Shown: positions 47,555-58,044, counted from the stretch's first letter. The stretch: 64,000 bases of DNA from Pseudomonadota bacterium (GCA_021325025.1 JAJPHZ010000041.1:124001-188000); one strand, 5' to 3'. Made by a program: numbers and translations. The notes: a model not told the origin generated them from the sequence alone.

Positions 47555-48325
47555 CTAAATCAGCGACCGGCCCTGTGCGCCGTCTACCGGCAGCGTGGCG
47601 CCGGTGATCCAACTGGCCCTGGGCGACGCGAGCATCACCACCGCGTAGGCCACTTCTTCGGGGCGGCCCAGGCGGCCGGCGGGAAAATCATGGCTGATGA
47701 AGTCGCGCTCGAAATCAGGGTTTTCCCTGAAGATCCGCTCCCACACTCCGCCCGGATAAATGATCGAGCCGGGCGCGACCGAATTGACCCGGATGCTTTT
47801 GGGAGCGAACTCGCGCGCCAGCATCTTGGTCAGCGAAATCAGCGCCGCCTTGGCGGCGTTGTAGGCGATCGGTCCGCCCGCTTCGCGCCCGTAGATCGAG
47901 CTGATGTTGACGATCGCTCCGCCGCCGCGCCGCTCCATCTCGACCGCCGCGATGCGGCTGAGGGTCACCGGGGCGAAGAAGTTGGTGGCGAAGGATTCCT
48001 GCCAGGCGGAGTCGGGCAGCTCGGCCAGTGTGCCGACCACCGCTCCGCCGGCGTTGTTGATCAGGATGTCGATGGCGCCCCAATGGGCCGCGGTGCTGCG
48101 GACCCATCGCGCCGCCTGCGCCTCGTCGGTGACGTCGGCCGGCATCGAAAAGACCTCGTGGCCTTGCGCGCGCAATTCGCCGGCCGCACGTTCCAGCGCC
48201 TCCGCGGTGCGCGCGCACAGGCTTACCCGCGCGCCTTCCTGCGCCAGCGCCTGCGCGATGGCGCGGCCGATCCCGCGGCTGGCGCCGGTTATCAGCGCCA
48301 CCTTGCCCTTCAAGCCCAGATCCAT
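47555..48325 (-). CDS. SDR family oxidoreductase
   Basis: [45 protein letters not shown]. Confidence 0.9.
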   Translation of the reverse strand: MDLGLKGKVALITGASRGIGRAIAQALAQEGARVSLCARTAEALERAAGELRAQGHEVFSMPADVTDEAQAARWVRSTAAHWGAIDILINNAGGAVVGTLAELPDSAWQESFATNFFAPVTLSRIAAVEMERRGGGAIVNISSIYGREAGGPIAYNAAKAALISLTKMLAREFAPKSIRVNSVAPGSIIYPGGVWERIFRENPDFERDFISHDFPAGRLGRPEEVAYAVVMLASPRASWITGATLPVDGAQGRSLI

Positions 48326-48480
48326 GCGACACCTCCAAAAACCGGCAGACTCTCAACCTACCCTGCACGCACAGAAAAGTGGAGCGTGCCGGATGATTTC
48401 AAGCCTTTGCCGACGACCGGATGGCTTGCCTTGCAGGAGAAATCGTTTACAAGTAGCTGCACGAGTGAAAAGTTAAACCG

Positions 48481-49599
48481 ATGATCCTCGATGCGCGCTC
48501 CGCGGACTGCACTGCAATGGTTCAGTCGCCGATTGTCCGGCCAATCAGGTTTGCCTGGCGGATGCGGATCGCGCTGGCTTTGGCGCTATGCTTCACTGCC
48601 GCTTGCAGCAGCACCGCCGGACAGGGTCCCAAGCTCTGCGGACCGTTCGGCGACCCGCCCGCCGATACCATCGAGGCCCCCGCGCCGCTTTGCCTGGGTG
48701 GTGTGCGGCTGGGACCGTGGCAGGATTCCGACGGCACCCCGCGTCACGCCTGCCTGTACGAGCCGGGCCCCAAAGCCACAAGCGGCCCCCTTCCGCTGAT
48801 CGTTTATTTGCATCCGTCGCTGTTCGGAACCGAGACGATTTATCTGACCAATCTCCTCCATTACCAGGATTCGATGCAGGTGGGGCAAAACGGCACGCGC
48901 GGTTTTATCGTGCTCGAACCCAGCGGCCGCAAGACCACCCATTTCTACCCGTTCCCCGATCAGAAGGGACTGGGATGGGACAACTGGTATCGGCAGTTCA
49001 ATCCCGCGGGTGATGTCAGGGTCGGCGCCGCCGTTTACAAGGAGAACGTTGACGCGGCCGCCATCGATCACTTCATCGCCGAAGTAGCGGCCACCGGCAA
49101 GGTCGACCCCAGGCGCATCTATCTCACCGGATGGTCCAACGGCGCCGCGATGGCTTATCTGTACGGGTTGAGCCGGCCCAAGATCGCCGCCATCGCCGTC
49201 TATTCGGCGCCCAATCCGTTCGGTGCCTTCGGCGATCCCTGTCCGCAAAAGCCGGTCGCTGGTCCGCCGAAGGAAGACACGGAGATCCAGATCTTCAATC
49301 CCCGCCTTGCCAGTCTGCACATCCACAACAACTGCGACGCAGTCGGCATCTGCCCCAATTCCGAGCAGCTCGCCACCCAACTGACCGCGGCCGGAGTCGG
49401 CGTATCCGATGTGATCGTCGATTCATTGGGTATCCAGGTCAAATCGTGCATGCGCGCCTGCGGCGTCGATCCCAAAGGCGACGCCGATCCGGTGTCGAAT
49501 CCGCTGGGATGGACGCTGGGGCTGGCCAATCACAGCCGCTGGCCGTTGAGCTGGACGCGCACGATGCTGGAATTCTTGCGCGACCATCCGCTGAAGTGA
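48481..49599 (+). CDS. Putative lipoprotein esterase (PHB depolymerase/feruloyl esterase-like alpha/beta hydrolase)
   Basis: Lipobox-like LCFTAACSS; LPLIVYLHPSLFG; nucleophile elbow GWSNGAAMAYLYG. Confidence 0.75.
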   Translation: MILDARSADCTAMVQSPIVRPIRFAWRMRIALALALCFTAACSSTAGQGPKLCGPFGDPPADTIEAPAPLCLGGVRLGPWQDSDGTPRHACLYEPGPKATSGPLPLIVYLHPSLFGTETIYLTNLLHYQDSMQVGQNGTRGFIVLEPSGRKTTHFYPFPDQKGLGWDNWYRQFNPAGDVRVGAAVYKENVDAAAIDHFIAEVAATGKVDPRRIYLTGWSNGAAMAYLYGLSRPKIAAIAVYSAPNPFGAFGDPCPQKPVAGPPKEDTEIQIFNPRLASLHIHNNCDAVGICPNSEQLATQLTAAGVGVSDVIVDSLGIQVKSCMRACGVDPKGDADPVSNPLGWTLGLANHSRWPLSWTRTMLEFLRDHPLK

Positions 49600-49716
49600 T
49601 CTTGGCACTGGATTGAACGCGGTATCAGTCCGCTCGGGTTGGACAAAATCCCCTTACCGGGAGCATCCTTTAGGGGGCGACGAGCCGGAGGAATTGCGCC
49701 TGGCGGAGAGATAACG

Positions 49717-50502
49717 ATGGAGCTCGGGTTGCAGGGCAAAACGGCACTGGTGCTGGGAGGCAGCAAAGGGCTGGGTCGGGCAATCGCGCAGGCGCTGGGC
49801 GCCGAAGGGGTGGCGGTGGCGATGCTGGCGCGCGGTCAGCAGGCGTTGGACGAGGCGGTCGGCGCGATCGGCGCGCGCGGCGGCAACGCTATTGGGCTGG
49901 CGGCCGATCTGACGCAGTGGGATACCGTCGAGCGCGCGGCCCGGGTGGCGCGCGAGCAGCTCGGTCCGATCGACATCCTGGTCAACAACTGCGGCGGCCC
50001 GCCCCCGGCGCGTGTGATTGGTATCGCGCCCGAGCTGTGGCTGGAGCAGTTCCACGCGATGGTGCTGGTGTTTATCCGGCTCACCGACCTGCTGCTCCCT
50101 GACATGCGCCGGCGCAAATGGGGCCGGATCATCAATGTGGCCTCCGAAAGCGTGATTCAGCCGATACCCAACCTTGCCATTTCCAACACCTTGCGCGGCG
50201 CGGTGGCCGGATGGGCCAAGACGTTGGCCGGCGAAGTCGCCGCCGACGGCATCACCGTCAACACCCTGCTGCCGGGCGCATTCGAAACCGACCGTGTGCT
50301 GCAATTCCAACGCATCGCGTCCGAGCGCGAGGGCGTCTCGTCCGAAGAGTTCATGCGCCGCGCGGTGCGCAATATCCCGGTCGGCCGGCTCGGCCAGCCC
50401 GCCGAGTTCGGTGCCGCCGCCGCGTTTTTGGCCAGCCCGCTGGCGGGCTATATTACCGGCTCGATGATCCGGCTGGACGGCGGCTCGATCCGCTCGGTAT
50501 GA
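49717..50502 (+). CDS. SDR family oxidoreductase (FabG-like)
   Basis: MELGLQGKTALVLGGSKGLGRAIAQALGAEGV; NNCGGPPPARV; GSMIRLDGGSIRSV. Confidence 0.9.
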   Translation: MELGLQGKTALVLGGSKGLGRAIAQALGAEGVAVAMLARGQQALDEAVGAIGARGGNAIGLAADLTQWDTVERAARVAREQLGPIDILVNNCGGPPPARVIGIAPELWLEQFHAMVLVFIRLTDLLLPDMRRRKWGRIINVASESVIQPIPNLAISNTLRGAVAGWAKTLAGEVAADGITVNTLLPGAFETDRVLQFQRIASEREGVSSEEFMRRAVRNIPVGRLGQPAEFGAAAAFLASPLAGYITGSMIRLDGGSIRSV

Positions 50503-50568
50503 CTTGTTCAACGAGCTGATGGGCATCAGAAAACGCGAGCGCCGTGCGAGCATTTCCCGGAGGCGAAC

Positions 50569-51462
50569 ATGGTGGGTGTAACCGAGTTGGGTTATATCGG
50601 AATCGAGGTAAGCAACCCTCAGGAATGGAAGACCTTCGCCACCGAGGTGCTGGGGCTGGAGATGGCCGACGAGGGCGAGGCAGACCGCTGCTATCTGCGG
50701 ATGGACTACTGGCACCATCGGATCGTGATGCACGTCGGGACCGGCGACGACTTGCTCTACCTGGGATTCCGGGTCGCCGGCGGCGAAGAATTCCGCGAGA
50801 TGCAGCGCCAACTGGCCGATGCCGGCGTCGGCTTCCGCGTCGGCTCTGACGAAGAAGCCGCCGAACGCCACGTGCTGGAAGTGCTCAAGCTGACCGACCC
50901 GGGCGGCAATCCGGTCGAGATCTTCCACGGACCCGAAATCCAGGCCAACAAGCCGTTCCATCCGGGACGCCGGATGCACGGGCGCTTCAAGACCGGCGCC
51001 GGCGGATTGGGTCATTGCATAATCCGCCAGCCCGATCCGAACGCTGCCTACCGATTCTACACTTTGTTAGGGATGCGCGGCGGAATTGAATACAAGATGC
51101 GGATGGGCAAGCAGGTCGCGCAGCCAGTGTTTATGCATTGCAACGAGCGCGACCACACGGTGGCGTTCTTCGATATCGGCGGCACCGCCGGCCCGCGCCT
51201 CAACCATATCATGCTCGAGGTCGAGAACTTCGACGACCTCGGCCTGACCTATGAAATCGTGACCGAGCGCAAGATTCCGCTCGTCATGGGCCTGGGCAAG
51301 CATTCCAACGATCAGATGTATTCGTTCTACTTCAAAAACCCGTCAGGCTGGGCCTTCGAATACGGCTGGGGCGGCCGCCCCGCAACCTATCAGTCCGAGT
51401 ACTTCGTCAAGGACATGTACCGCCAGGCGGTTGCGGGCGGCGGCGCGGAGCCCAAGCGCTGA
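50569..51462 (+). CDS. VOC family protein, extradiol ring-cleavage dioxygenase-like (BphC-type)
   Basis: GVTELGYIGIEVSNPQEWKTFATEVLGLEM; LNHIMLEVENFDDLGLTYEIV; KHSNDQMYSFYFKNPSGWAFEYGWGG. Confidence 0.83.
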   Translation: MVGVTELGYIGIEVSNPQEWKTFATEVLGLEMADEGEADRCYLRMDYWHHRIVMHVGTGDDLLYLGFRVAGGEEFREMQRQLADAGVGFRVGSDEEAAERHVLEVLKLTDPGGNPVEIFHGPEIQANKPFHPGRRMHGRFKTGAGGLGHCIIRQPDPNAAYRFYTLLGMRGGIEYKMRMGKQVAQPVFMHCNERDHTVAFFDIGGTAGPRLNHIMLEVENFDDLGLTYEIVTERKIPLVMGLGKHSNDQMYSFYFKNPSGWAFEYGWGGRPATYQSEYFVKDMYRQAVAGGGAEPKR

Positions 51463-51468
51463 ACGGCG

Positions 51469-53826
51469 TTACAGACGGCTGAAGATGGCGCCGCAGTCGC
51501 GCAGTTGTGCGATGCGTTGGGCGTCGTAGCCGAGCAGTTGGCTGAGGACTTCTTCTGAATGTTCGCCCAGGCGCGGCGCGGGCGTGATGGTTGGGTTTGT
51601 GCCGTCGAATTTGATGAACGGGGCGGCTTGTTCGACTGCGCCTACTTCCGGATCATTCACCACGACTTTCAGATCATTGGCGATTACCTGGGGATCGTCC
51701 AACATCTGCGTCAGATGCGGAACCGGCGATACCGGGACGCCGCCCGCGAGCAGCGACTGGAAGAGCGCATCGAATGAAGAGCCCGCGCAATATGCCGCCA
51801 ACGCTTGTGCCAAGTCACCGTCAGGCCCTTCGTTGCGGGCCTGCTCGTAGCTCATCGCGCCAAGCTGTGGGATGTGCGAGCGCAGCGCATCCCATGACAC
51901 GGCGTCGGACACCGACAGGTACAGCCATTGGCCGTCGCGGCATTGATAGACGCGATGGAGCGCCGCGGGACCACGCGATTCCGGCGCGCCGGTTTCCAGG
52001 TTGGGACGCTCCTTGTAGAAGACAAACTCTCCCGCTTGCAGGGACATAACGGCGTGGATCAGCGAGGTCTCGCACAACTGCCCCTTGCCGGTCAGTTGGC
52101 GTGCGCGCAGCGCCAGGATACATCCCAGCGCCGACAGCGTGGCGGCGCCGTAATCGCTGATTGGCACCGTCATGTAAATCGGATGCCGCGGCGAAGCGCC
52201 GCTGCCGCCCGGATAACCGTCGCCGCCATGCGCCGCCATCGTACCGGAAATCGCCTGCGTCAGCGGGTCCAGCCCGGGACGGTCGTAGTCGGGGCCGCTG
52301 CTGCCGAACCCCGTCACCGACATGTAGATGAGGCGCGGATTGATCGCGGACAGCCGCTCGTAGTCGATACCCAAGGCCCGCGTGCGTCCGGGACGGAAGT
52401 TTTCCACGAAGACGTCGGCCTTGCGTACCAAATCGTATACCACTTGCAGTCCGTGCGGTGACTTGAGGTCAACGCCGAGCGCGCGCTTGTTCTGGTTCCA
52501 CGCCCTGAACCCGGTCACGTGGCGCAAAGAGTCGCCCTCGGGTCCCTCGATCTTGATCACGTCGGCGCCCAGATGCGCCAGCAGCATCGGTCCGAACGAA
52601 CCGGCGATGTAGCTCGACGCGTCGATCACCGTGATGCCCGCCAATGGCCCTTTGCCGCCGCCCGGCGGCGCGCCGGGGCGCGAAGCGTCCTTGCGCGCAC
52701 GAGCCTGTTCGAGCAGCGCCGGCAGCAGAGGATTTGCCGGGTCTACGATCGGTGCCGGACCGGCGATTTCCCCCGGGGTCGCACCAAGCCTGATCGGCGG
52801 ACCCATCTGGATTGTCGCTCCGAGGGCGGGATCATGGACTTCCCGGCGCATACCCAGATGGCGCACCTGCGGGTCGTCGAGAAATTGCTCGCGCGTCAGC
52901 ACCGGCGCGGCCGGCACCTCGTATTGCTTGAGGATGTGCACCCATTCGTCGCGCGGACGCTGCAGGAACGCCGCGTCGAGCAGCGCCTTGAGTTCATCGA
53001 CGTGGGCGCGCGCAACGCGCCACGGCGCCTGGTTGAAACGCGGATCGTCGAACAGCGCCGGCCGACCGATTGCCGCGGCCAGGCGCTGGCAAAAACGCAC
53101 GCTGGTGCAATCGACGATCAGGTACAGACCGTCCGATGCTTTGAACAGACGGATCACGGCATACGGGCCCATCGGGTCCGTCGGTCCGGGCTGCGAGGTC
53201 GGCAGATGCGGGTTGCGAATGAAATCGCCGCTTTGCAGCGCGAGCGCGCCGGCCAGCAGCGACACCTCCGCAGGGCCGTATCCGGCGCCGTCCTCGCGCG
53301 CGACAAGTCCGGCAACGGCGGCCGCGGCACCCATCAATCCGGCCTGGTAGCTCGGCGCGGGGAACGTAGTCACGACTGGTTTGCCGCTGCGCGCGATCTG
53401 GCTGGCGAAGATGCCGCTCCACGCCCGCACCAGGTCGTCTTCCAACTGCAGGCCGGCGTACGGACCGCGGCTGCCCAGCGGCGGCATCCGCAACGCCACC
53501 GCGGCGGGATTCGCGCGGCGAATCGATTCGCAGTCAAGCCCCAGCGCGCGAGCGCGGTCGGACGTGAAGCCGCTTACCACCACGTCGGCGATTTTCAAAA
53601 GGTCATGCGCTTTGGCCAAATCCGCGGGCGCGTCGAGGTCCAGGAACAACGCCTGCTTGCTGCGATTGAGCACGTGAAAATGGGGCGTGCCGCGCGCTGC
53701 ATCGCCGCCGCGCGGTTCGATCCTGATGGTCCTGGCGCCATACTCGGCCAGCAGCATCGCCGCGTAGGAGGAACCCAGATGCCCGGCAAACTCGATGACT
53801 GTAATTCCGTCCAGCGGTTTGACCAT
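51469..53826 (-). CDS. Fused two-domain CaiB/BaiF (class III) CoA-transferase-like protein
   Basis: 785 aa; first unit LDGITVIEFAGHLGSSYAAMLLAEYGARTIRIE, second unit GPLAGITVIDASSYIAGSFGPMLLAHLGADVIKIEGPEGDSLR. Confidence 0.9.
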   Translation of the reverse strand: MVKPLDGITVIEFAGHLGSSYAAMLLAEYGARTIRIEPRGGDAARGTPHFHVLNRSKQALFLDLDAPADLAKAHDLLKIADVVVSGFTSDRARALGLDCESIRRANPAAVALRMPPLGSRGPYAGLQLEDDLVRAWSGIFASQIARSGKPVVTTFPAPSYQAGLMGAAAAVAGLVAREDGAGYGPAEVSLLAGALALQSGDFIRNPHLPTSQPGPTDPMGPYAVIRLFKASDGLYLIVDCTSVRFCQRLAAAIGRPALFDDPRFNQAPWRVARAHVDELKALLDAAFLQRPRDEWVHILKQYEVPAAPVLTREQFLDDPQVRHLGMRREVHDPALGATIQMGPPIRLGATPGEIAGPAPIVDPANPLLPALLEQARARKDASRPGAPPGGGKGPLAGITVIDASSYIAGSFGPMLLAHLGADVIKIEGPEGDSLRHVTGFRAWNQNKRALGVDLKSPHGLQVVYDLVRKADVFVENFRPGRTRALGIDYERLSAINPRLIYMSVTGFGSSGPDYDRPGLDPLTQAISGTMAAHGGDGYPGGSGASPRHPIYMTVPISDYGAATLSALGCILALRARQLTGKGQLCETSLIHAVMSLQAGEFVFYKERPNLETGAPESRGPAALHRVYQCRDGQWLYLSVSDAVSWDALRSHIPQLGAMSYEQARNEGPDGDLAQALAAYCAGSSFDALFQSLLAGGVPVSPVPHLTQMLDDPQVIANDLKVVVNDPEVGAVEQAAPFIKFDGTNPTITPAPRLGEHSEEVLSQLLGYDAQRIAQLRDCGAIFSRL

Positions 53827-53869
53827 CCGACTACCTCGACGGTGCCTTATGAGCGCCGCAACTGTGCGT

Positions 53870-54247
53870 CTAACCGATCGCCGTCGTCAACAGCAATACG
53901 CTGTCCTCCAATGCCTCGACGCTGTGGACGATCTCGCGGTCCAGCGCGAACATCGTTCCGGGCGTGATTTCATGCGGCACGCCGGCGGCCGCAAAGTTGA
54001 CGCGGCCCGACATGACCTGCACCGTCAGCGGGCCGCGGGTACGATGCTCGTGCAGGCGCGCGCCGCGCCGCAGCGCCATCAGCATCACGTTAAGCCCGTA
54101 GTCCTTGACCAGGCTTTTGGCTTCGCGATCGCCGCCCGAGGCGCCCAGTTTCGACTTGAGCTGGTCGATCTCCGCGGTCACGTCGATCATCGCAAAGCCG
54201 CCCGGCGCAGGCCGCAGCGCCTGTCCGATGTTCTCGTCATCAGCCAT
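53870..54247 (-). CDS. Cupin-like protein
   Basis: MADDENIGQALRPAPGGFAM...LRRGARLHEHRTRGPLTVQVMSGRVNFAAAGVPHEITPGTMFALDREIVHSVEAL. Confidence 0.8.
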   Translation of the reverse strand: MADDENIGQALRPAPGGFAMIDVTAEIDQLKSKLGASGGDREAKSLVKDYGLNVMLMALRRGARLHEHRTRGPLTVQVMSGRVNFAAAGVPHEITPGTMFALDREIVHSVEALEDSVLLLTTAIG

Positions 54248-54291
54248 TGCAAGACCCTCCCTGGCTGCGTGAAACCTCAGTCGAGCCGTCA

Positions 54292-54338
54292 AGCACGGTC
54301 GGCTTGCGAGCCGCTCCGGTTCGCGAACCGCCCGTGCT
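54292..54338. other. Three-way-junction (cloverleaf-like) inverted repeat
   Basis: Outer stem AGCACGG/CCGTGCT; arms CGGCT-TGCG-AGCCG (54300-54313) and CGGTTCGCGAACCG (54317-54330). Confidence 0.75.
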
Positions 54339-54345
54339 ACCGATT

Positions 54346-55117
54346 CTACTCCAGCCAGGGCTGTTTGACGCGCTCGGCGATTTCGGCCAGCGCCTGAGCC
54401 TTGGATTTTCCGGGCCACATCACCAGCCGCGCCTCGGAGAAGAAGTACCACGGCGGCTCGCTGAAGTTGGCGAAGTCGGGCAGCAAGCTGCGCTGAAACT
54501 CGGTCGAGGCGAGTGCTCGGCGCGCTGCCTCATAGTTGTCGAACCAGATCTCTTCGGCGCCGTCCCATCGCGGGTCGCCCCAGTGGTACGCCTCGTCGAG
54601 CACGGTGCATTGCTGGTAGTAGCGCAGGCCCGGGATCGACTTGACGATCGGCGCGTGGACATCAGCCCAGTAGGCGCGGAAGTCCTCCACCGTCATGCCC
54701 ATCTTGTGCTGTAGCTGAAAGATGCCCTGGATCATTCCCGAAGCCAGGCCGCCCGCCCATCATCGGCGTGTCCTGCGTGAACATCCAGCCGATGCGGGAG
54801 AGGTCGATGAAATTGAACTCGTCGCGTTTGAAAGGCGAATTGGGATGCTCCTTGACTGAGAGCTGACCGATCATGCGGTTTTCCGGCTCCTCGCCCCAGA
54901 CCTCGCTGACCGCGTCGAACGGCGAATCGCCGCCCAGCGAATGGACGCGATGGTTCTGGATGTAGCGGCGCATCCCGCGCGGCCGCGTCTCGCCGCCCCT
55001 GGTGCCCAGTTCCGCCTGCCGCATCCCCGCTTGCGTGTGGAGCGCCAGGTAATGGTGATGGAAGCCGGCCGAACTCAACGAAGGCTTGCGCGCGAAGAAA
55101 TAAAACATGTGGTACAT
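54346..55117 (-). pseudogene. Double EthD-domain gene interrupted by an apparent frameshift
   Basis: N-half (MYHMFYFFARKPSLSS...RDEFNFIDLSRIGWMFTQDTPMMGG) in the 54662..55156 ORF, C-half (MIQGIFQLQHKMGMTVEDFRAYWADVHAPIV...) in the 54346..54735 ORF; homologous to intact 21470..22117. Confidence 0.75.
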
Positions 55118-55220
55118 CGGTATTTCCTCCGATACCGCTGCTGTCCCCTTTTCCACATTCAGTTACAACCACGGCTACGCCGCCTCGAGCCGGAAGAACT
55201 GAACGGGCTGGGGTGGCGTC

Positions 55221-56048
55221 TTACTTTTTCTTGAACGCGCGGTCGCGCTCGGCCAGCGCGCCCTTAAGTCCCATCTTGCGCTGATTCCTGACCCACGCCT
55301 TGACCGCCTCGGTGTTGTGGAAGATGACGTCGATATCGCCACCCGACTGCTGCGCGGCGCGAAAGCCCGTCACCTCCAGGTAGCGGTTGACGGCCGCCTT
55401 GTGCAGCACCAGCAGCTCGGGCGAGACCAGCGCCACGCGCCGCGCGTAGGCCAGCGTCTCCTCTTCCAGCTTCTCGCGCGGATAGACGCGGTTGACCAGA
55501 TGCCACTCCAGCGCCTCCTGGGCGGTCATCGAGTCGCCGGTGAAGAAATACTCCTTGGCCTTGCGCGGACCCATCAGCACCGGCCACAGCGCCATCGTCG
55601 GCAGCACCCCCAGTTGACGGCCGGCGGGATGGCCGAAGGTGGCATCTTCGCTGGCAAACACCACATCGCAATGACCGACCAGTTCGTTGGCGCCCGCCAG
55701 GCAATAGCCGTGAACCTGCGCGATGGTAGGTTTGCTGAGCGACCACAACCGCTGCCATCGCTGCGTCACGCGCAGGCAGTCGATAAAGTCCCGGCTGACG
55801 GTGTAGCGCCGGCCCGCGCCGGCGTTGCCGTAATCCGAGGCGAGATCGTAGCCGGCGCAAAAGCCGCGCCCCGCGCCGCGGATTATCAGCACGCTGGCTT
55901 CGGGGTCATTGTCGAAAGCCTGCGTGGCATCCTCGAATTCGGCCAGCAACTGCGGCGACAGCGCGTTGATCTTTTCGGGGCGGTTGAGCGTGATGCGGAA
56001 GATCTTGTCCTCGACCTTCTCGTAGATGATGGTTTGATAATCGGCCAT
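55221..56048 (-). CDS. Enoyl-CoA hydratase family protein
   Basis: MADYQTIIYEKVEDKIFRITLNRPEKINALSPQL; IIRGAGRGFCAGYDLAS. Confidence 0.9.
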   Translation of the reverse strand: MADYQTIIYEKVEDKIFRITLNRPEKINALSPQLLAEFEDATQAFDNDPEASVLIIRGAGRGFCAGYDLASDYGNAGAGRRYTVSRDFIDCLRVTQRWQRLWSLSKPTIAQVHGYCLAGANELVGHCDVVFASEDATFGHPAGRQLGVLPTMALWPVLMGPRKAKEYFFTGDSMTAQEALEWHLVNRVYPREKLEEETLAYARRVALVSPELLVLHKAAVNRYLEVTGFRAAQQSGGDIDVIFHNTEAVKAWVRNQRKMGLKGALAERDRAFKKK

Positions 56049-56140
56049 GGGCTTGCTCCGTTCCTGATAGTGGTCAAACCATCGCATTGCGCGCGCACGC
56101 TGACAAGGCTTGGGATGCGGCAGCGGGGCGCGGAACTCGC

Positions 56141-57115
56141 TCAGCCGCCAAACTCCGGCATCACCTGCCGTGCGAACAGCTCGAGCGACTCGTCGGACAT
56201 GAACGACAGAATGAAATAGGTAATGTTGAACTCCTCAATACGCGACCGGATCTCGCGCCGTACCTCCTCCGCGGTGCCGACCAGCAGCATCGGGAAGTTG
56301 CGCGCGCCCTCGGCGTCGGGCAGGCCCATGTTCTCCGCGGCCCGGCGCGCCATCGCGTCGCTCTGCGCCTTGTCGGCGGCGATGAAGGTGGTCGACAGCG
56401 ATGAGATTTCGATCGCACCTGGATCGCGTCCGCACTCGCGCGCATACTTGTGCAGCAGTGCCAGGCGCCGCTTGAGATCGGGCTTGTCGAAGCGCGCCGA
56501 CTCCTTGTAGTCGACGAATCCGCGCGTGACCGGCGCAATCAGGTTGAGGATGTCGGCGTAGCGCGCCGCGACCTTCAGCACCGCGCTGCCTGCGCCGCCC
56601 ACCAGGAGGGGCGGATGCGGTTTCTGGACGGGCTTGGGAAAGTTGTAGGCCTTGTCGATCGAGAAGTAGCGCCCATGAAAGGCCGGCTCCTCCTGCGTCC
56701 ACATCGCCTTGAGCACCTCGATCCCCTCGGCGAGCTGCTCGATGCGCTGCGCGTTGGACGGATAGGGGTAGCCGTAGGCGTCGTACTCGCGCCGCAGCCA
56801 TCCCGAACCCAGCCCGGCGATAAACCGTCCGCCGCTGATGTTATCGACCGAAGATGTGATTTTGCCCAGCAGCGCGGGGTTGCGATAGGACATTGCGGTG
56901 ACCAACGGCAGCAAACGCACGCGGCGCGTGACCAGTGCCAGACCGGTCAGCGCCGCGTAGCATTCCAGCTCGGGCAGCCGTTTGCCGTGGGTATTGATCA
57001 AATGGTCGGGCACTGAGACCGAATAAAAGCCCAGCGCTTCGGCCCGCTCGGCCAGCGTCCGGGCTTTGGCGAAATCGGCGACCGGCGCCAGAGCGCCGAA
57101 CTTTATCTGCGGCAT
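56141..57115 (-). CDS. LLM class F420-dependent-type oxidoreductase
   Basis: MPQIKFGALAPVADFAKARTLAERAEALGFYSVSVPDH; GGRFIAGLGSGWLRREYDAYGYPYP. Confidence 0.87.
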   Translation of the reverse strand: MPQIKFGALAPVADFAKARTLAERAEALGFYSVSVPDHLINTHGKRLPELECYAALTGLALVTRRVRLLPLVTAMSYRNPALLGKITSSVDNISGGRFIAGLGSGWLRREYDAYGYPYPSNAQRIEQLAEGIEVLKAMWTQEEPAFHGRYFSIDKAYNFPKPVQKPHPPLLVGGAGSAVLKVAARYADILNLIAPVTRGFVDYKESARFDKPDLKRRLALLHKYARECGRDPGAIEISSLSTTFIAADKAQSDAMARRAAENMGLPDAEGARNFPMLLVGTAEEVRREIRSRIEEFNITYFILSFMSDESLELFARQVMPEFGG

Positions 57116-57229
57116 GGGATCTGCGGTTCGCCACCTCTCGAAGATGAGTTCGGCTAACAAGCTATTACACGCGCGCTTGGGCGGTAAAGCACCGACGGCG
57201 ACGGCTTCGCGTTGGGTAATCGCCCTACG

Positions 57230-57988
57230 CTAGCCGCGCCCGACCAGCGGCATCTTGGTGGCCATCACGGTCATGAACTGGACGTTGGCGTCAAGCGGCA
57301 AATTGGCCATGTAGCGGATCGCTTCGGCGACGTGGCGCATGTCCATGGTCGGTTCGGGCATGATCGTGCCGTTGGCCTGCGGCACGCCTTTGCTCATCCG
57401 GGCGGTCATCTCGGTGGCGGCATTGCCGATGTCGATCTGGCCGCAGGCGATGTCGTACTTGCGGCCGTCAAGCGAAGTGGACTTGGTAAGCCCGGTCAGC
57501 GCGTGCTTGGTGGCGGTGTAGGGAGCGGAATTGGGACGCGGTGCATGGGCGGAGACCGAGCCGTTGTTGATGATCCGGCCGCCCCGCGGCGTCTGCTCCT
57601 TCATGATTTTGAAGGCCTCCTGCGTGCATAAAAACGCGCCGGTGAGATTGGTGTCCACTACGCCCTTCCATTGCTCGTAGGTCAGTTCCTCCAGCAGCCT
57701 GGGCGGTCCGCCCGTGCCCGCGTTGTTGAACAGCAGATCGAGCCGCCCAAACACCTCGCGCACTTTGGCGAAAAGATTTCTTACCGACTCCGGATCGCCG
57801 ACATCGGTGGCGACCGCGATCGCCTGCACGCCCCGCTCCCGCGTGCCGCGCGCGGTTTCCTGCAGCGGCTCGATGCGCCGCCCGGCCAGTGCCAGGCTCC
57901 ATCCGTCGGCCGCCAGCGCCAGCGCCGCCGCCCTGCCGATTCCGCTGCCCGCCCCGGTGATCAGGGCGACCTTTTGGGTTGTGCTCAT
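57230..57988 (-). CDS. SDR family oxidoreductase
   Basis: [44 protein letters not shown]. Confidence 0.9.
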   Translation of the reverse strand: MSTTQKVALITGAGSGIGRAAALALAADGWSLALAGRRIEPLQETARGTRERGVQAIAVATDVGDPESVRNLFAKVREVFGRLDLLFNNAGTGGPPRLLEELTYEQWKGVVDTNLTGAFLCTQEAFKIMKEQTPRGGRIINNGSVSAHAPRPNSAPYTATKHALTGLTKSTSLDGRKYDIACGQIDIGNAATEMTARMSKGVPQANGTIMPEPTMDMRHVAEAIRYMANLPLDANVQFMTVMATKMPLVGRG

Positions 57989-58044
57989 GAGGCTACTACA
58001 ATGCTGCCCGAAGGCTCGTCATCCGGTGTCGCCCGATTCAGCGG

